From contig JBGAUE010000015.1 in NCBI GenBank assembly GCA_044228795.1, positions 1 to 64,000 of the forward strand: a stretch of 64,000 nt of DNA, written 5' to 3'. The DNA is from M0108 sp044228795. GTDB lineage: Bacteria; Pseudomonadota; Gammaproteobacteria; Chromatiales; Chromatiaceae. Under the pieces are notes generated by a model. It was not told where the DNA came from, did no database searches, and was given only the letters and a program-made list of their open reading frames with translations. Positions 30,601 through 38,317 of this stretch are shown piece by piece. The position numbers were made by a program, and so were the translations under genes. Each line of letters begins with the position of its first letter. The first letter of the stretch is position 1.

Positions 30601-32127
30601 ATGGGAAGGGCGGCCTTCCTGCAGCGTCGAATTAACGAGGCGGTTGATCGAAAGTTTGGAACTGCGTCACAGAACCTGCCCGACCAGGATGCGGTTGGTG
30701 CCAATACTATTGGCGACGAAGTTGGCGATGAAGCTGCCTTAAAGAATGAGTTTTCAGCCGCTGATGAATATTCTTACGGTTTCGGTTGCTGTTTTGGCCG
30801 CTGGGACATCCGATATGCCAATGGCGTGCGGCCCGCGCCGGAGTTGCCCAACCCGTTCGCGCCGCTGCCGGTCTGCCCGACCGGGATGCTCCAGGGCGAC
30901 GACGGCCTGCCGATCTCGCCTGAGGCGGGCCGCCGAATGCGGGCTAAGGGCCTGTACCCGCTCGACGTGGCCTGGGACGGCATCCTCGTGGACGACCCGG
31001 AGCACCCGCTCGACATCGAACGCCGGGGCCACGACGCCCTCGCCGTGATCTGGGGCGACCGAACCGACGCCATTCAGCAGGAGGCCTGCGAACTGCTCGG
31101 CGTGCCGACCCTGCGCGACTGGTTCCGCCGGCCTGCAGGCTTCTTCGCCGATCATCTGAAACGCTACTCCAAGAGCCGCCGCCAGGCGCCCATCTACTGG
31201 CCGCTGTCGACCCCAGATGGGCGCTATACGGTCTGGCTCTACTACCACCGCTTCAGCAAGGACACCCTGTACCGGGCGCTGGAGCAGGTCCATGAGAAGC
31301 TCGATTACGAGGAGCGCAAGCGCTCGCGCCTGACCGCGGATGCCGGCGGCAACCCGGGGGCCGCGGAGCGCGCCGCCCTTGCGGACCAGGAGTCTTTTGT
31401 AACCGGGTTGCGGGTGCTCCGGGAGGAGCTGACCCGGGTCGCACCGCTTTGGAGCCCTGACCTCAATGACGGCGTGATCCTTAATTACGGTCCCCTCTGG
31501 CGGATGATCGGCCACACCCCCTGGCAGAAGGCCGTCAAGGAAAGATGGGATGAACTGGTCGCCGGCAAATACGATTGGGCGCACCTGGCGATGCACCTCT
31601 GGCCCGAGCGGGTGGTGCCCAAATGTGCCCAGGATCGCAGCCTCGCCATCGCCCACGGACTGGAAGCGGTCTTCTGGAAGGAGGGCGACAAGGGGAAATG
31701 GCAGCTGCGCCCGGTTGCCCAGGCCGAGGTGGACCGCCTCATCGCCGAGCGCGCTTCCGCCGCGGTCAAGGATGCGCTGACCAGCTTGCTGGCGGCCCCT
31801 GCGCCGGCCACTGGCCGCGGCGGTGGCCGCCAGTCGTCCGCACGCGCCCCGGTTCGTCGCGTTCCTGCTGCCCCGAGGTCAGGTGACGATAGCCCAGGCT
31901 CCAGACCTGCAACGGGTTCCGCCGCCCCTGATCCGATCATGTTGGACGCCGTCAAGCAGGCCATCGCCGCTGCTCAGGGTGCGACCAGCAAATCCGAGGT
32001 CCTCGCCGCCACCGGCCTCAGCGACGCCCAGTGGAATGTCGCCATCAACGCATTGCTCGCCGCTGGGACGGTCACCAAGACCGGTGCCGCCCGTGGCACG
32101 CGCTACCAACTCTCAGCCACCGACTGA
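27700..32127 (+). CDS. pglX: BREX adenine-specific DNA methyltransferase PglX
   Basis: 1475 residues, longer than the roughly 1200 usual in type 1 BREX. The SAM-binding motif I is LLDPACGSMHFG (from about Asp320) and the catalytic N6-adenine motif is NPPF (Asn586). PglX methylates a non-palindromic DNA site to mark self DNA. Nucleotides about 29455-30795 (target recognition part) have lower GC and different codon use than both flanks, suggesting exchange of the specificity domain. The C-terminus adds a Pro/Ala/Arg-rich linker and a small winged-helix-like domain (SKSEVLAATGLSDAQWNVAI). The start has no strong Shine-Dalgarno sequence. Confidence 0.93.
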   Translation: MDKDTRNRIQRATQTARGLLEQDFEDQLSGVFDIRLDGAVAAEPGSHLDPTQRIVRTKLVAAIEHHGASGQSAAEAVASYRREVAFTTLNRFVALKMLEARGLVQECISRGEQSSGFKEFCGLAPGLVQLPDHGYRLYIESLFDELSVQIRVLFYRRDAGSLLWPKRATLDGLLTVLNAPELAGVWGEDETLGWIYQYYNDEGERKRMREASAAPRNSRELAVRNQFFTPRYVVEFLTDNTLGRLWYEMTRGQTRLKEQCRYLVRRPTEIFLKPGENAPEGAAGSALKASDTLSQEERLRQPVHIPHRPLKDPREIRLLDPACGSMHFGLYAFDLFAVIYDEAWDIAQGPDDLAKAADTFAPFVTFAASFPDKAAFLREVPRLIVEHNLHGIDIDRRAVQIAGLSLWLRAQRAWHQADVKAADRPRITRSHIVCAEPMPGEKELLREFVDQQFPAGERPAFAFLLEKVFDRMTLAGEAGSLLRMEEEIRDAIAEARALAKEQAAPRQLQLLPGYAPPQQTGFNLSEFTDEQFWQAAEHRIYEALRAYAEQAENGSGFRRRLFADDAAQGFAFIDLLRKRYDVAVMNPPFGDASASARNYVHHLFPNTKRDLGFSFIERCRRLAALTGQIVSRTSWFLSSFEDWRKTLIEKGSITVAADLGFGVLDGAMVETVAFVYRNTDARSDSIIIRSLGRAIPDSLLVAACGDVNRIERREEVFVCDFKRFLGIPGTSFAYWAHPEHLALLSDEKPFHPTNAEVHWGLFSADDFRFLRSWTEVPAIGLNAEWMTYAKGGEYAEYFAPISLVVNWKNAGREIRENKDAEGKSRSRVPNPGWYFKAGLTYSSVTIKGMAVRVMPAGAIFSIKGPGIIPKTKGTGGALCGLLNSSLFRQLMLYQTPSRSWDVPLVRRLPALSEIPRDLEEASNELIQIKQVLAAHDEQSRNFFPIVVGKYESFRELSDSWSRGCLTLMGRAAFLQRRINEAVDRKFGTASQNLPDQDAVGANTIGDEVGDEAALKNEFSAADEYSYGFGCCFGRWDIRYANGVRPAPELPNPFAPLPVCPTGMLQGDDGLPISPEAGRRMRAKGLYPLDVAWDGILVDDPEHPLDIERRGHDALAVIWGDRTDAIQQEACELLGVPTLRDWFRRPAGFFADHLKRYSKSRRQAPIYWPLSTPDGRYTVWLYYHRFSKDTLYRALEQVHEKLDYEERKRSRLTADAGGNPGAAERAALADQESFVTGLRVLREELTRVAPLWSPDLNDGVILNYGPLWRMIGHTPWQKAVKERWDELVAGKYDWAHLAMHLWPERVVPKCAQDRSLAIAHGLEAVFWKEGDKGKWQLRPVAQAEVDRLIAERASAAVKDALTSLLAAPAPATGRGGGRQSSARAPVRRVPAAPRSGDDSPGSRPATGSAAPDPIMLDAVKQAIAAAQGATSKSEVLAATGLSDAQWNVAINALLAAGTVTKTGAARGTRYQLSATD

Positions 32128-32150
32128 CGCCCCACACCGGAGCCCTGACC

Positions 32151-32414
32151 ATGACCCATCGGATGATCATCGACTATGACGACGACATGCTGGCCAATAT
32201 CGCGCTCTCGCCGGACGAGTTTGCCGAGGAGGCGCGTCTCCTGCTTGCGGCCAAGCTCTATGAACAGGGTAGGTTGTCATCCGGGCAGGCCGCGAAGCTG
32301 TGCGGCAAGGGTCGCGTCGATTTCTTGTTTTCGCTCGCACGAATTGGAGTGCCGATGAGCAATCTACGGCCGGACGATGCCGACCTGGAAATCGACTTTG
32401 CCCTCCATGGATAG
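32151..32414 (+). CDS. UPF0175-family antitoxin
   Basis: 87 residues. The pattern LSPDEFAEEARLLLAAKLYEQGRLSSGQAAKLCG is typical of UPF0175, small helix-turn-helix proteins paired with PIN-like toxins. It would bind its operator DNA and neutralise the toxin encoded by the overlapping next gene. The ATG at 32151 follows pglX by 23 bases. The frame is open upstream, but that part overlaps pglX. It is co-directional with the BREX genes. Confidence 0.8.
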   Translation: MTHRMIIDYDDDMLANIALSPDEFAEEARLLLAAKLYEQGRLSSGQAAKLCGKGRVDFLFSLARIGVPMSNLRPDDADLEIDFALHG

Positions 32415-32883
32415 GCGCATCGTCATCAATACGGGGCCGCTGATTGCGCTGATGCGCATGAAGGCCCTAGAGATCCCGGGCAAGCTGGACCTTGTGTTTG
32501 TTACGCCGGAGGAGGTCCGCCGCGAGCTCGATGATGGGGTTAGCGCGGGCTATCCCCCCGTCCGCCCGGTCTGGCTCTCCTACCAGCGATTGCAGTCGCC
32601 GCTGCCTACCCTGGTGACCTCAGTGCTGGATGCAGGTGAGGCGGCAGTCATTCAGCTCGCGATCGACGAAGGTATCGCACAAGTCTGCATTGATGAATTG
32701 AAAGGGCGACGCATGGCCCGTGCGGTTGGTCTCAAAGTGACCGGAGCCCTTGGGCTCTTGGGCAAAGCGAAACGGGAAGGGATCATTTCAAAAGTGAAGC
32801 CGTATCTCGACCGCGCCGTTCAGACGGGTATTCGCTATCACCCGGACCTGGTGCATCGCTTCCTTGAAGCCTTGGGCGAGTGA
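32407..32883 (+). CDS. DUF3368 PIN-like toxin
   Basis: 158 residues. The N-terminus VINTGPLIALMRM is the DUF3368 form of the PIN active-site strand, where Asn commonly replaces the first Asp. Later acidic positions occur in DAGEAAVIQLA and CIDELKGRRMARAVGLKVTG. PIN toxins are metal-dependent RNases. It overlaps the antitoxin by 8 bases, as in VapBC-like pairs. It is inserted between pglX and pglZ, so loss of the BREX operon transcript could release the toxin. GC appears a little lower than in the neighbouring BREX genes. Confidence 0.8.
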   Translation: MDRRIVINTGPLIALMRMKALEIPGKLDLVFVTPEEVRRELDDGVSAGYPPVRPVWLSYQRLQSPLPTLVTSVLDAGEAAVIQLAIDEGIAQVCIDELKGRRMARAVGLKVTGALGLLGKAKREGIISKVKPYLDRAVQTGIRYHPDLVHRFLEALGE

Positions 32884-32933
32884 TCCTTTCACGAACCTAA
32901 GACCCCAAACCTCGAACTCCGAACCCTAGGCCC

Positions 32934-35468
32934 ATGCACCCCTTCCACGACTACCTCTGCGAGCACCTGGACGACCTGCTGCGCAAGCACTCGGTGGTCG
33001 TCTTCTACGATCCGCGCAGTGAGTTCAGGCCCTTTTTCGACCGGGAATTGGAGCCGCTTCTCGGCGATCCGCTGCCGCGGGTAACGATCGGTACCTGCTC
33101 TGCTTTTCTCGCCCGTTATGAGGGCAGCTTCTTCGGGCTGCGCGCGGCGGTCGAGCCGATCGTGGCGGCGGATCAGCCAGAGCCCCTGGTCCTGTACCTG
33201 CCGGGCATCGCCCGGGATCGCCTGGGCTCGGTACTGATGGAACTGGAGCGGGCCGGGGCCTGCTATGAGCCGCAACTCAAGCGCCTGGCCCTGAACGTGC
33301 TGCGCCAGCGCTTTACCGATGGGCAGATCGACGAGATGCTGCGGCCGGCGACGGTGACCTACGACGATATCGTCGCCTTTCTGGCTCAGGGCGGTGCCGG
33401 ACAGACCGCCTCGGTCCTGCACGCCCTGTTCGCGGGTGCCCAGGGCGAGGTGCTGCTGACGCAATGGCTGGCCTCCGACGCCAAGGACGAGGTCCTGGTG
33501 AAAAAGGAGGCGGTGCCGGAACTGCTCAAGCTGATCAAGGTCCGCTTGGGTCTGGACCTGCCCGCGGATATGACTCTCGCCAAGGCGCGGGAGCGGACCT
33601 GTCGCTATGTCCTGGTCAACGAGTTCCGTGCCGATCTCTCCTGCGCGCCGCCCCAGTCCGTGGCCATGGTGCCCGGTCCACCCGGCAAGGACCATGCCGG
33701 GCGCATCCGCGCGGTGGCGGAGGGGCTGCGCCGCCATTATCCCGTTGCCTACGAGGGCCTGGCCGATGCGGTGGAGCAGGGCCTGGGGCTGGCGGTAAGC
33801 GCGGTGGAGGGCGCTGGCCTGGGATCCATCGACACTTTCCGTTTTGAGGAGGCGCGTCTGCTGGCCCATGCCGCGGCCTTGATTGCACGCAAGGATTATG
33901 CCGGCGCACTGGCCATCGTCATGGCCCGGGGCCTCAGCTTCTGGCTTGACCGCGACTTCCGCCGCCAGGCCCAGTGGGAGGTCTGCCGGCTGATGGCGGA
34001 ACTGGGGCTGGAGCTGGAGCGCGTGCGCGCTGAGCTGGGTCGGATGGGGACCGATGCCTCCCGGTGGTTGGCCGCCTATACGGCCGAGGAAGGTTGGCAC
34101 CGGGCCGACGGCCTGCAACGACGGCTGGAGACCTGGGTCGCGCGGATGGACGATGAACCGGAAGCCGAACAGGCTCTGGCGGTCATCCGCCAGGCGCATG
34201 AACACCTGCTGCGGACCATGGCAGATGGATTTGCTAAGGCCCTGGCGGTATCGGCCTGGACGGTGCCTGGGGCCTTGCACCAGACGCGCATCTACCCGGA
34301 GGTAGTCCAGAAGATGGGCGGGCGGGTCGCCTGGTTCTTCGTCGATGCGATGCGCTTCGAGATGGGTGTGGAACTGGCGCGCCAGATCGAGGGGGCGAAG
34401 GACCTGCGGGTGCGGGCGGCCGTGGCGGCCCTGCCGTCGATCACCCCGGTGGGCATGGCGGCGCTGCTGCCCGGGGCCTCGGCCAGCTTCAACCTGGTGG
34501 AGGCCAAGGGGAAGCTAGCGGTGCGCATCGATGGGACGGATATGAAGGAATCCGTGGAGCGGATGCGATTCCTCAAGGCTAAGGTGCCGGATGCGCTAGA
34601 GATGAACCTGGGCAAGCTGCTTGGCCAATGCCCGGCGAAGCTGAGGAAGGAGATCGGCACCGCCTCGCTGGTGGTGATCCGTTCCCAGGAGATTGATTTC
34701 GTGGGCGAGACCGACAGCGACCTGTTGGCGCGGCAGGTGATGGATACGGTCATCGGCAATCTCGCCCGGGCGGTGCGGAAGCTTGCCGCCGCCGGCATCG
34801 AGCACTTCGTCATCACCGCCGACCACGGTCACCAGTTCGCCATCCGCAAGGAGGACGACATGAAGACGGATAGCCCAGGTGGCGTCACCCTGGATCTGCA
34901 CCGCCGTTGCTGGATCGGGCATGGGGGCAGCACACCCGTCGGGACTGTGCGGGTGGCAGGGGCTGAGTTGGGTTATCAAACCGATCTTGCCTGCGTCTTC
35001 CCGGTGGGTCTGGGGGTGTTCAAGGCGGGGGGCAGTTTGAGTTTCCACCACGGGGGCTTCAGCCTGCAGGAGCTTGTCATTCCGGTCGTCAGCCTGCGCC
35101 TGGGCGCGGGCAAGCCGGCGGCGGTGGCCCGGGCCCAGGTTCGGATCGAGGGTTATCCGGCCGTGGTGACCAATCGCACCTTCGGCCTCAAACTGGCCAC
35201 CCTGGGCGATCTGCTGGCCACCGAACCCCTGGTACTGCGGCTGGTGCTCATGGCCGGCGCGGAGGAGGTGGGTCGCGCGGGGCTGGCCGTTGGCGGTGAT
35301 TTCGACCGCGCCAAGGGCACCCTGACCCTGGCCCTGGGGGCCGAGGCGAGTCTGGGCATGATGCTGACCCACGATTCCTGCGCCTCGCTGCGCGTCCTGG
35401 TCCTGGATGCCCGCACGGATAGCGTCCTCGTCGAGTCCGAGGAACTGCCGGTGAAACTGGGAATTTGA
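32934..35468 (+). CDS. pglZ: BREX alkaline-phosphatase-superfamily protein PglZ
   Basis: 844 residues, the usual PglZ size. The phosphatase-like PglZ domain (about 460-660) is marked by AWFFVDAMRFEMGVELARQ with Asp471, ALPSITPVGMAALLPG, and FVITADHGHQF with Asp630-His631, which supply metal-binding residues in this superfamily. The N-terminus (VVVFYDPRSEF) and the middle helical part are typical. PglZ is essential in all BREX types and interacts with PglX. The start is preceded by the same 14-mer as pglX. Confidence 0.92.
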   Translation: MHPFHDYLCEHLDDLLRKHSVVVFYDPRSEFRPFFDRELEPLLGDPLPRVTIGTCSAFLARYEGSFFGLRAAVEPIVAADQPEPLVLYLPGIARDRLGSVLMELERAGACYEPQLKRLALNVLRQRFTDGQIDEMLRPATVTYDDIVAFLAQGGAGQTASVLHALFAGAQGEVLLTQWLASDAKDEVLVKKEAVPELLKLIKVRLGLDLPADMTLAKARERTCRYVLVNEFRADLSCAPPQSVAMVPGPPGKDHAGRIRAVAEGLRRHYPVAYEGLADAVEQGLGLAVSAVEGAGLGSIDTFRFEEARLLAHAAALIARKDYAGALAIVMARGLSFWLDRDFRRQAQWEVCRLMAELGLELERVRAELGRMGTDASRWLAAYTAEEGWHRADGLQRRLETWVARMDDEPEAEQALAVIRQAHEHLLRTMADGFAKALAVSAWTVPGALHQTRIYPEVVQKMGGRVAWFFVDAMRFEMGVELARQIEGAKDLRVRAAVAALPSITPVGMAALLPGASASFNLVEAKGKLAVRIDGTDMKESVERMRFLKAKVPDALEMNLGKLLGQCPAKLRKEIGTASLVVIRSQEIDFVGETDSDLLARQVMDTVIGNLARAVRKLAAAGIEHFVITADHGHQFAIRKEDDMKTDSPGGVTLDLHRRCWIGHGGSTPVGTVRVAGAELGYQTDLACVFPVGLGVFKAGGSLSFHHGGFSLQELVIPVVSLRLGAGKPAAVARAQVRIEGYPAVVTNRTFGLKLATLGDLLATEPLVLRLVLMAGAEEVGRAGLAVGGDFDRAKGTLTLALGAEASLGMMLTHDSCASLRVLVLDARTDSVLVESEELPVKLGI

Positions 35469-35561
35469 GAGGGCAGGGTTCAAAGGACTTGATGCCGAAC
35501 AGAAAGTCAAAGACCATCGAAGTTCGATCCCTGTCGAATAATCGCAATCAGAGTGTCCATT

Positions 35562-35864
35562 ATGGCAAGAGTGATAAACCGTTCCCTTACGCTAAGGCTG
35601 CTCGCTCAACATAAGCCCGAACTGGCGCGGCGGTACGGGGTGACCGAACTCGCGCTATTCGGCTCGACGGCTCGCGATATGGCCCAGGAAGGCAGCGATG
35701 TGGACATCCTGATCGGTTTTGACGGCCCCGCTACCTCGGAACGCTACTTCGGCGTGCAGTTTTATCTGGAGGACTTACTGGGCTGTCCCGTTGATCTTGT
35801 CACCGACAAGGCATTGCGGACGGAACTGAAGCCCTATGTGGAACGGGAGGCGGTCCGTGTCTGA
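35562..35864 (+). CDS. mntA: MntA minimal nucleotidyltransferase antitoxin
   Basis: About 100 residues. The nucleotidyltransferase signature GSTARDMAQEGSDVDIL (GSx10DxD) is intact, and a third acidic residue may be supplied by PVDLVTD. MntA antitoxins silence HepT by adding AMP groups. A GTG at 35553 is an alternative start. It follows pglZ by 93 bases and overlaps hepT by 8 bases. Confidence 0.87.
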   Translation: MARVINRSLTLRLLAQHKPELARRYGVTELALFGSTARDMAQEGSDVDILIGFDGPATSERYFGVQFYLEDLLGCPVDLVTDKALRTELKPYVEREAVRV

Positions 35865-36237
35865 CCGGGAGTGGCGTTTCTATATCGATGACATGGTCGA
35901 TTTTGCCGAGCATGTCCTCGCCTACACCCAGGGTTTGGACCAGGCCGGCCTGGTTGCGGATCGGCTGCGCTACGACGCGACAATCCGCAATCTGGAGCTG
36001 ATCGGCGAGGCAGCTACCCATCTGCCGCGGGAGGTCCGCCTTGCAAACCCGGACATCCCTTGGCGCCTGGTCATCGCCATGCGCAATCGGTTGGTCCACG
36101 GGTACCTTGGCATCGACAACGATACCCTGTGGAGCGTCGTCCGACAGGACGTTCCCGTACTCCTGCCCAGGTTACGCGCATTGCGCGATGCGGTGCAGAC
36201 TAACAAGGCGACCGGGAACTCCAATGACCATGAATGA
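35857..36237 (+). CDS. hepT: HepT HEPN-domain toxin
   Basis: 126 residues from a GTG that overlaps the mntA stop. The HEPN RNase motif is present in AMRNRLVHGYLGID (R-x4-6-H), preceded by ATIRNLELIGEAATHLP, typical of HepT (DUF86). The motif lies near the position that MntA modifies in known pairs. The toxin gene's last codons overlap the brxL start by 14 bases, so brxL translation is coupled to hepT. The pair therefore sits inside the BREX transcript and is not a separate island. Confidence 0.88.
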   Translation: MSDREWRFYIDDMVDFAEHVLAYTQGLDQAGLVADRLRYDATIRNLELIGEAATHLPREVRLANPDIPWRLVIAMRNRLVHGYLGIDNDTLWSVVRQDVPVLLPRLRALRDAVQTNKATGNSNDHE

Positions 36238-38269
36238 TTCCCCTCCCTCCCGCGACACCCTCGATGATAAGGTCAACCGGATATTCGCCGGCAAGGTAGT
36301 CCGCAAGGACCTAGTGCGTAAGGTCAAGGTCGGTGCCAACGTGCCGGTTTTCGTCCTGGAATACCTGCTCGGCAAATACTGCGCTTCGTCCGACGAGATG
36401 GCCATTCAGATGGGCATGCAGGTGGTCAACGACACCCTGGCGGACAACTATATCCGTCCGGACGAAGCCACCAAGGCCCAGAGCAGGGTCAAGGAGAACG
36501 GCCGACATACCTTCATCGACAAGGTGAAGGTCCGCCTGGTGGACTCCCAGTACTGGGCCGAGGTCACCAACTTCGGGCATACCCATGTGCACATCCCCGA
36601 CCGCTACGTGCGGGACTTCGACCGCCTCCTGACCGGCGGTATTTGGGCGCAGGTGGACATGCGCTTCGAATACGACGAGGAGACCAAGGGTAAGAATCCC
36701 TTCTGGATCGACAAGCTGACGCCCATCCAACTCGCGAGCTTCGACCTGGAGGAGTACCGCCGGCTGCGCGCCGAATTCACCACCGATGAGTGGCTGGACT
36801 TCATGATGCGCAGCATGGGGTACGAGCCGGCAGTGATGGAGCGGCGGACCAAACTCCTGTTCCTGAGCCGGCTGATCCCCCTGTGCGAGCGCAACTACAA
36901 CCTGGTGGAGCTGGGTCCGCGTGGCACCGGCAAGAGTTATGCGGTGCAGGAGCTTTCGCCCTATGCAGCCCTGCTCACCGGTCCGACGACGGTGGCCAAC
37001 CTGTTCGGTCACATGAACGGCAAGCAGAAAGGGATGCTGATGATCTGGGACGTGGTCGGTTTTGACGAGGTGGCCGACCTGCAGAAGATGCCCAAGGAGG
37101 TCATCACCACCCTCAAGACCTTCTGCGAGTCCGGCCAGTTTCAGCGTGGTCAGGAGGCCATGGCGGGGTATGCCAGCATCGCCATGTTCGGCAACACCCA
37201 GCAGCCGATCGACGTCATGGTTCAGACGGGACATCTGTTCGCGCCCATGCCGGAGGTGATCCGTGACGACATGGCCTTCATCGACCGGCTGCATTTCTAT
37301 CTGCCCGGCTGGGAAGTGCCGAAGATGCGCAACGAGCACTTTACCGACCATTACGGCTTCGTCATCGACTATCTGGCCGAGGCCCTGCGGGAGCTGCGCA
37401 AGCACAACTTTACCGAGGTCATCGACCACTATTTCTCCCTGGGCTCTCACCTGAACGCCCGCGACCGGAAGGCCGTCCGGCGCACCGTGTCGGGTCTGGT
37501 GAAGATTCTGCATCCCCATGGGCAGGTCTCCCAGGAGGACCTCGCCGAGTTGCTGGAGTTGGCCCTGGAGGGGCGGCGCCGGGTGAAGGAGCAGCTCAAG
37601 AAGATGGGCTCCTTCGAGTACTACCAGACCTCCTTCAGCTATCTGATCAACGATACCGGGGAGGAGAAGTTTGTCGGCGTGGCTGAGCAAGGTGGCCGCG
37701 GCTTGATCTCCCCTGACCCCTTGCCGCCGGGGACGGTCTACACGGCATCCGTGAGTGGGGACGGCACCGTGGGGCTCTACCGGGTCGAGGTTTCGCTGTC
37801 ATCGGGCACCGGCAAGCTCAAGCCCGCCGGTGGGGTGAGTGGGGCGATGAAGGAGTCGGTGAACCGGGCCTTCAGTTATCTGTCGGCCAACAAGACCGCC
37901 TTTGGCGTGCCGCGGGAACTCGACACCTCGGATTTTTACGTCGAGGTCATCGATTTACTGGGTAACAAAGTCGAGGCGGAGATAGGCGTTGCCTTCTTCG
38001 TTGCCGCCTACTCGGTGCTGCGCAAGGCCCCGCCGCAGCCCGCGCTGCTGGTGCTTGGCGATCTGAGTATCCAGGGCAACATCAAGCCCGTGCGCTCCCT
38101 CACCGAGCCCCTCCAGGTCGCCATGGACAATGGCGGCAAGCGGGCACTGATCCCGATTGCAAACAAGCGGCAGTTCCTGGAGGTGAATTCGGACGTGCTG
38201 GAGCAGGTTGACCCCATCTTCTTCGGCGATATGCGCCAGGCGGCATTCAAGGCGCTGGGGCTGACATGA
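36224..38269 (+). CDS. brxL: BREX Lon-like AAA+ protein BrxL
   Basis: 681 residues, as expected for BrxL. The N-terminal part holds the DNA-binding-like region (GMQVVNDTLADNYIRPDEA). Walker A is GPRGTGKS (Lys237) and Walker B is MIWDVVGFDEV. The Lon-type C-terminal domain is recognisable (GVAFFVAAYSVL, LVLGDLSIQGNIKPVRSL, GKRALIPI), but the GPSAG stretch that holds the protease Ser in Lon reads VEAEIGVAF, so proteolysis is unlikely. BrxL is the hallmark of type 1 BREX. A second ATG lies at 36230. The gene ends 48 bases before the stop codon of the convergent V-ATPase operon. Confidence 0.93.
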   Translation: MTMNDSPPSRDTLDDKVNRIFAGKVVRKDLVRKVKVGANVPVFVLEYLLGKYCASSDEMAIQMGMQVVNDTLADNYIRPDEATKAQSRVKENGRHTFIDKVKVRLVDSQYWAEVTNFGHTHVHIPDRYVRDFDRLLTGGIWAQVDMRFEYDEETKGKNPFWIDKLTPIQLASFDLEEYRRLRAEFTTDEWLDFMMRSMGYEPAVMERRTKLLFLSRLIPLCERNYNLVELGPRGTGKSYAVQELSPYAALLTGPTTVANLFGHMNGKQKGMLMIWDVVGFDEVADLQKMPKEVITTLKTFCESGQFQRGQEAMAGYASIAMFGNTQQPIDVMVQTGHLFAPMPEVIRDDMAFIDRLHFYLPGWEVPKMRNEHFTDHYGFVIDYLAEALRELRKHNFTEVIDHYFSLGSHLNARDRKAVRRTVSGLVKILHPHGQVSQEDLAELLELALEGRRRVKEQLKKMGSFEYYQTSFSYLINDTGEEKFVGVAEQGGRGLISPDPLPPGTVYTASVSGDGTVGLYRVEVSLSSGTGKLKPAGGVSGAMKESVNRAFSYLSANKTAFGVPRELDTSDFYVEVIDLLGNKVEAEIGVAFFVAAYSVLRKAPPQPALLVLGDLSIQGNIKPVRSLTEPLQVAMDNGGKRALIPIANKRQFLEVNSDVLEQVDPIFFGDMRQAAFKALGLT

Positions 38270-38317
38270 CCGGGTGTCGAGGGCCTGGCGTCTCGGGGCA
38301 TAGGCTCCGGGCCTGGC

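Noticed and set aside
32889..34280. A 463-codon open frame opposite pglZ
   Set aside because: Low-complexity Gln/His/Arg-rich translation typical of an antisense shadow. The pglZ motifs are on the + strand.
36311..37690. A 459-codon open frame opposite brxL
   Set aside because: His/Leu/Gln-rich antisense shadow without domains. BrxL motifs are convincing on the + strand.
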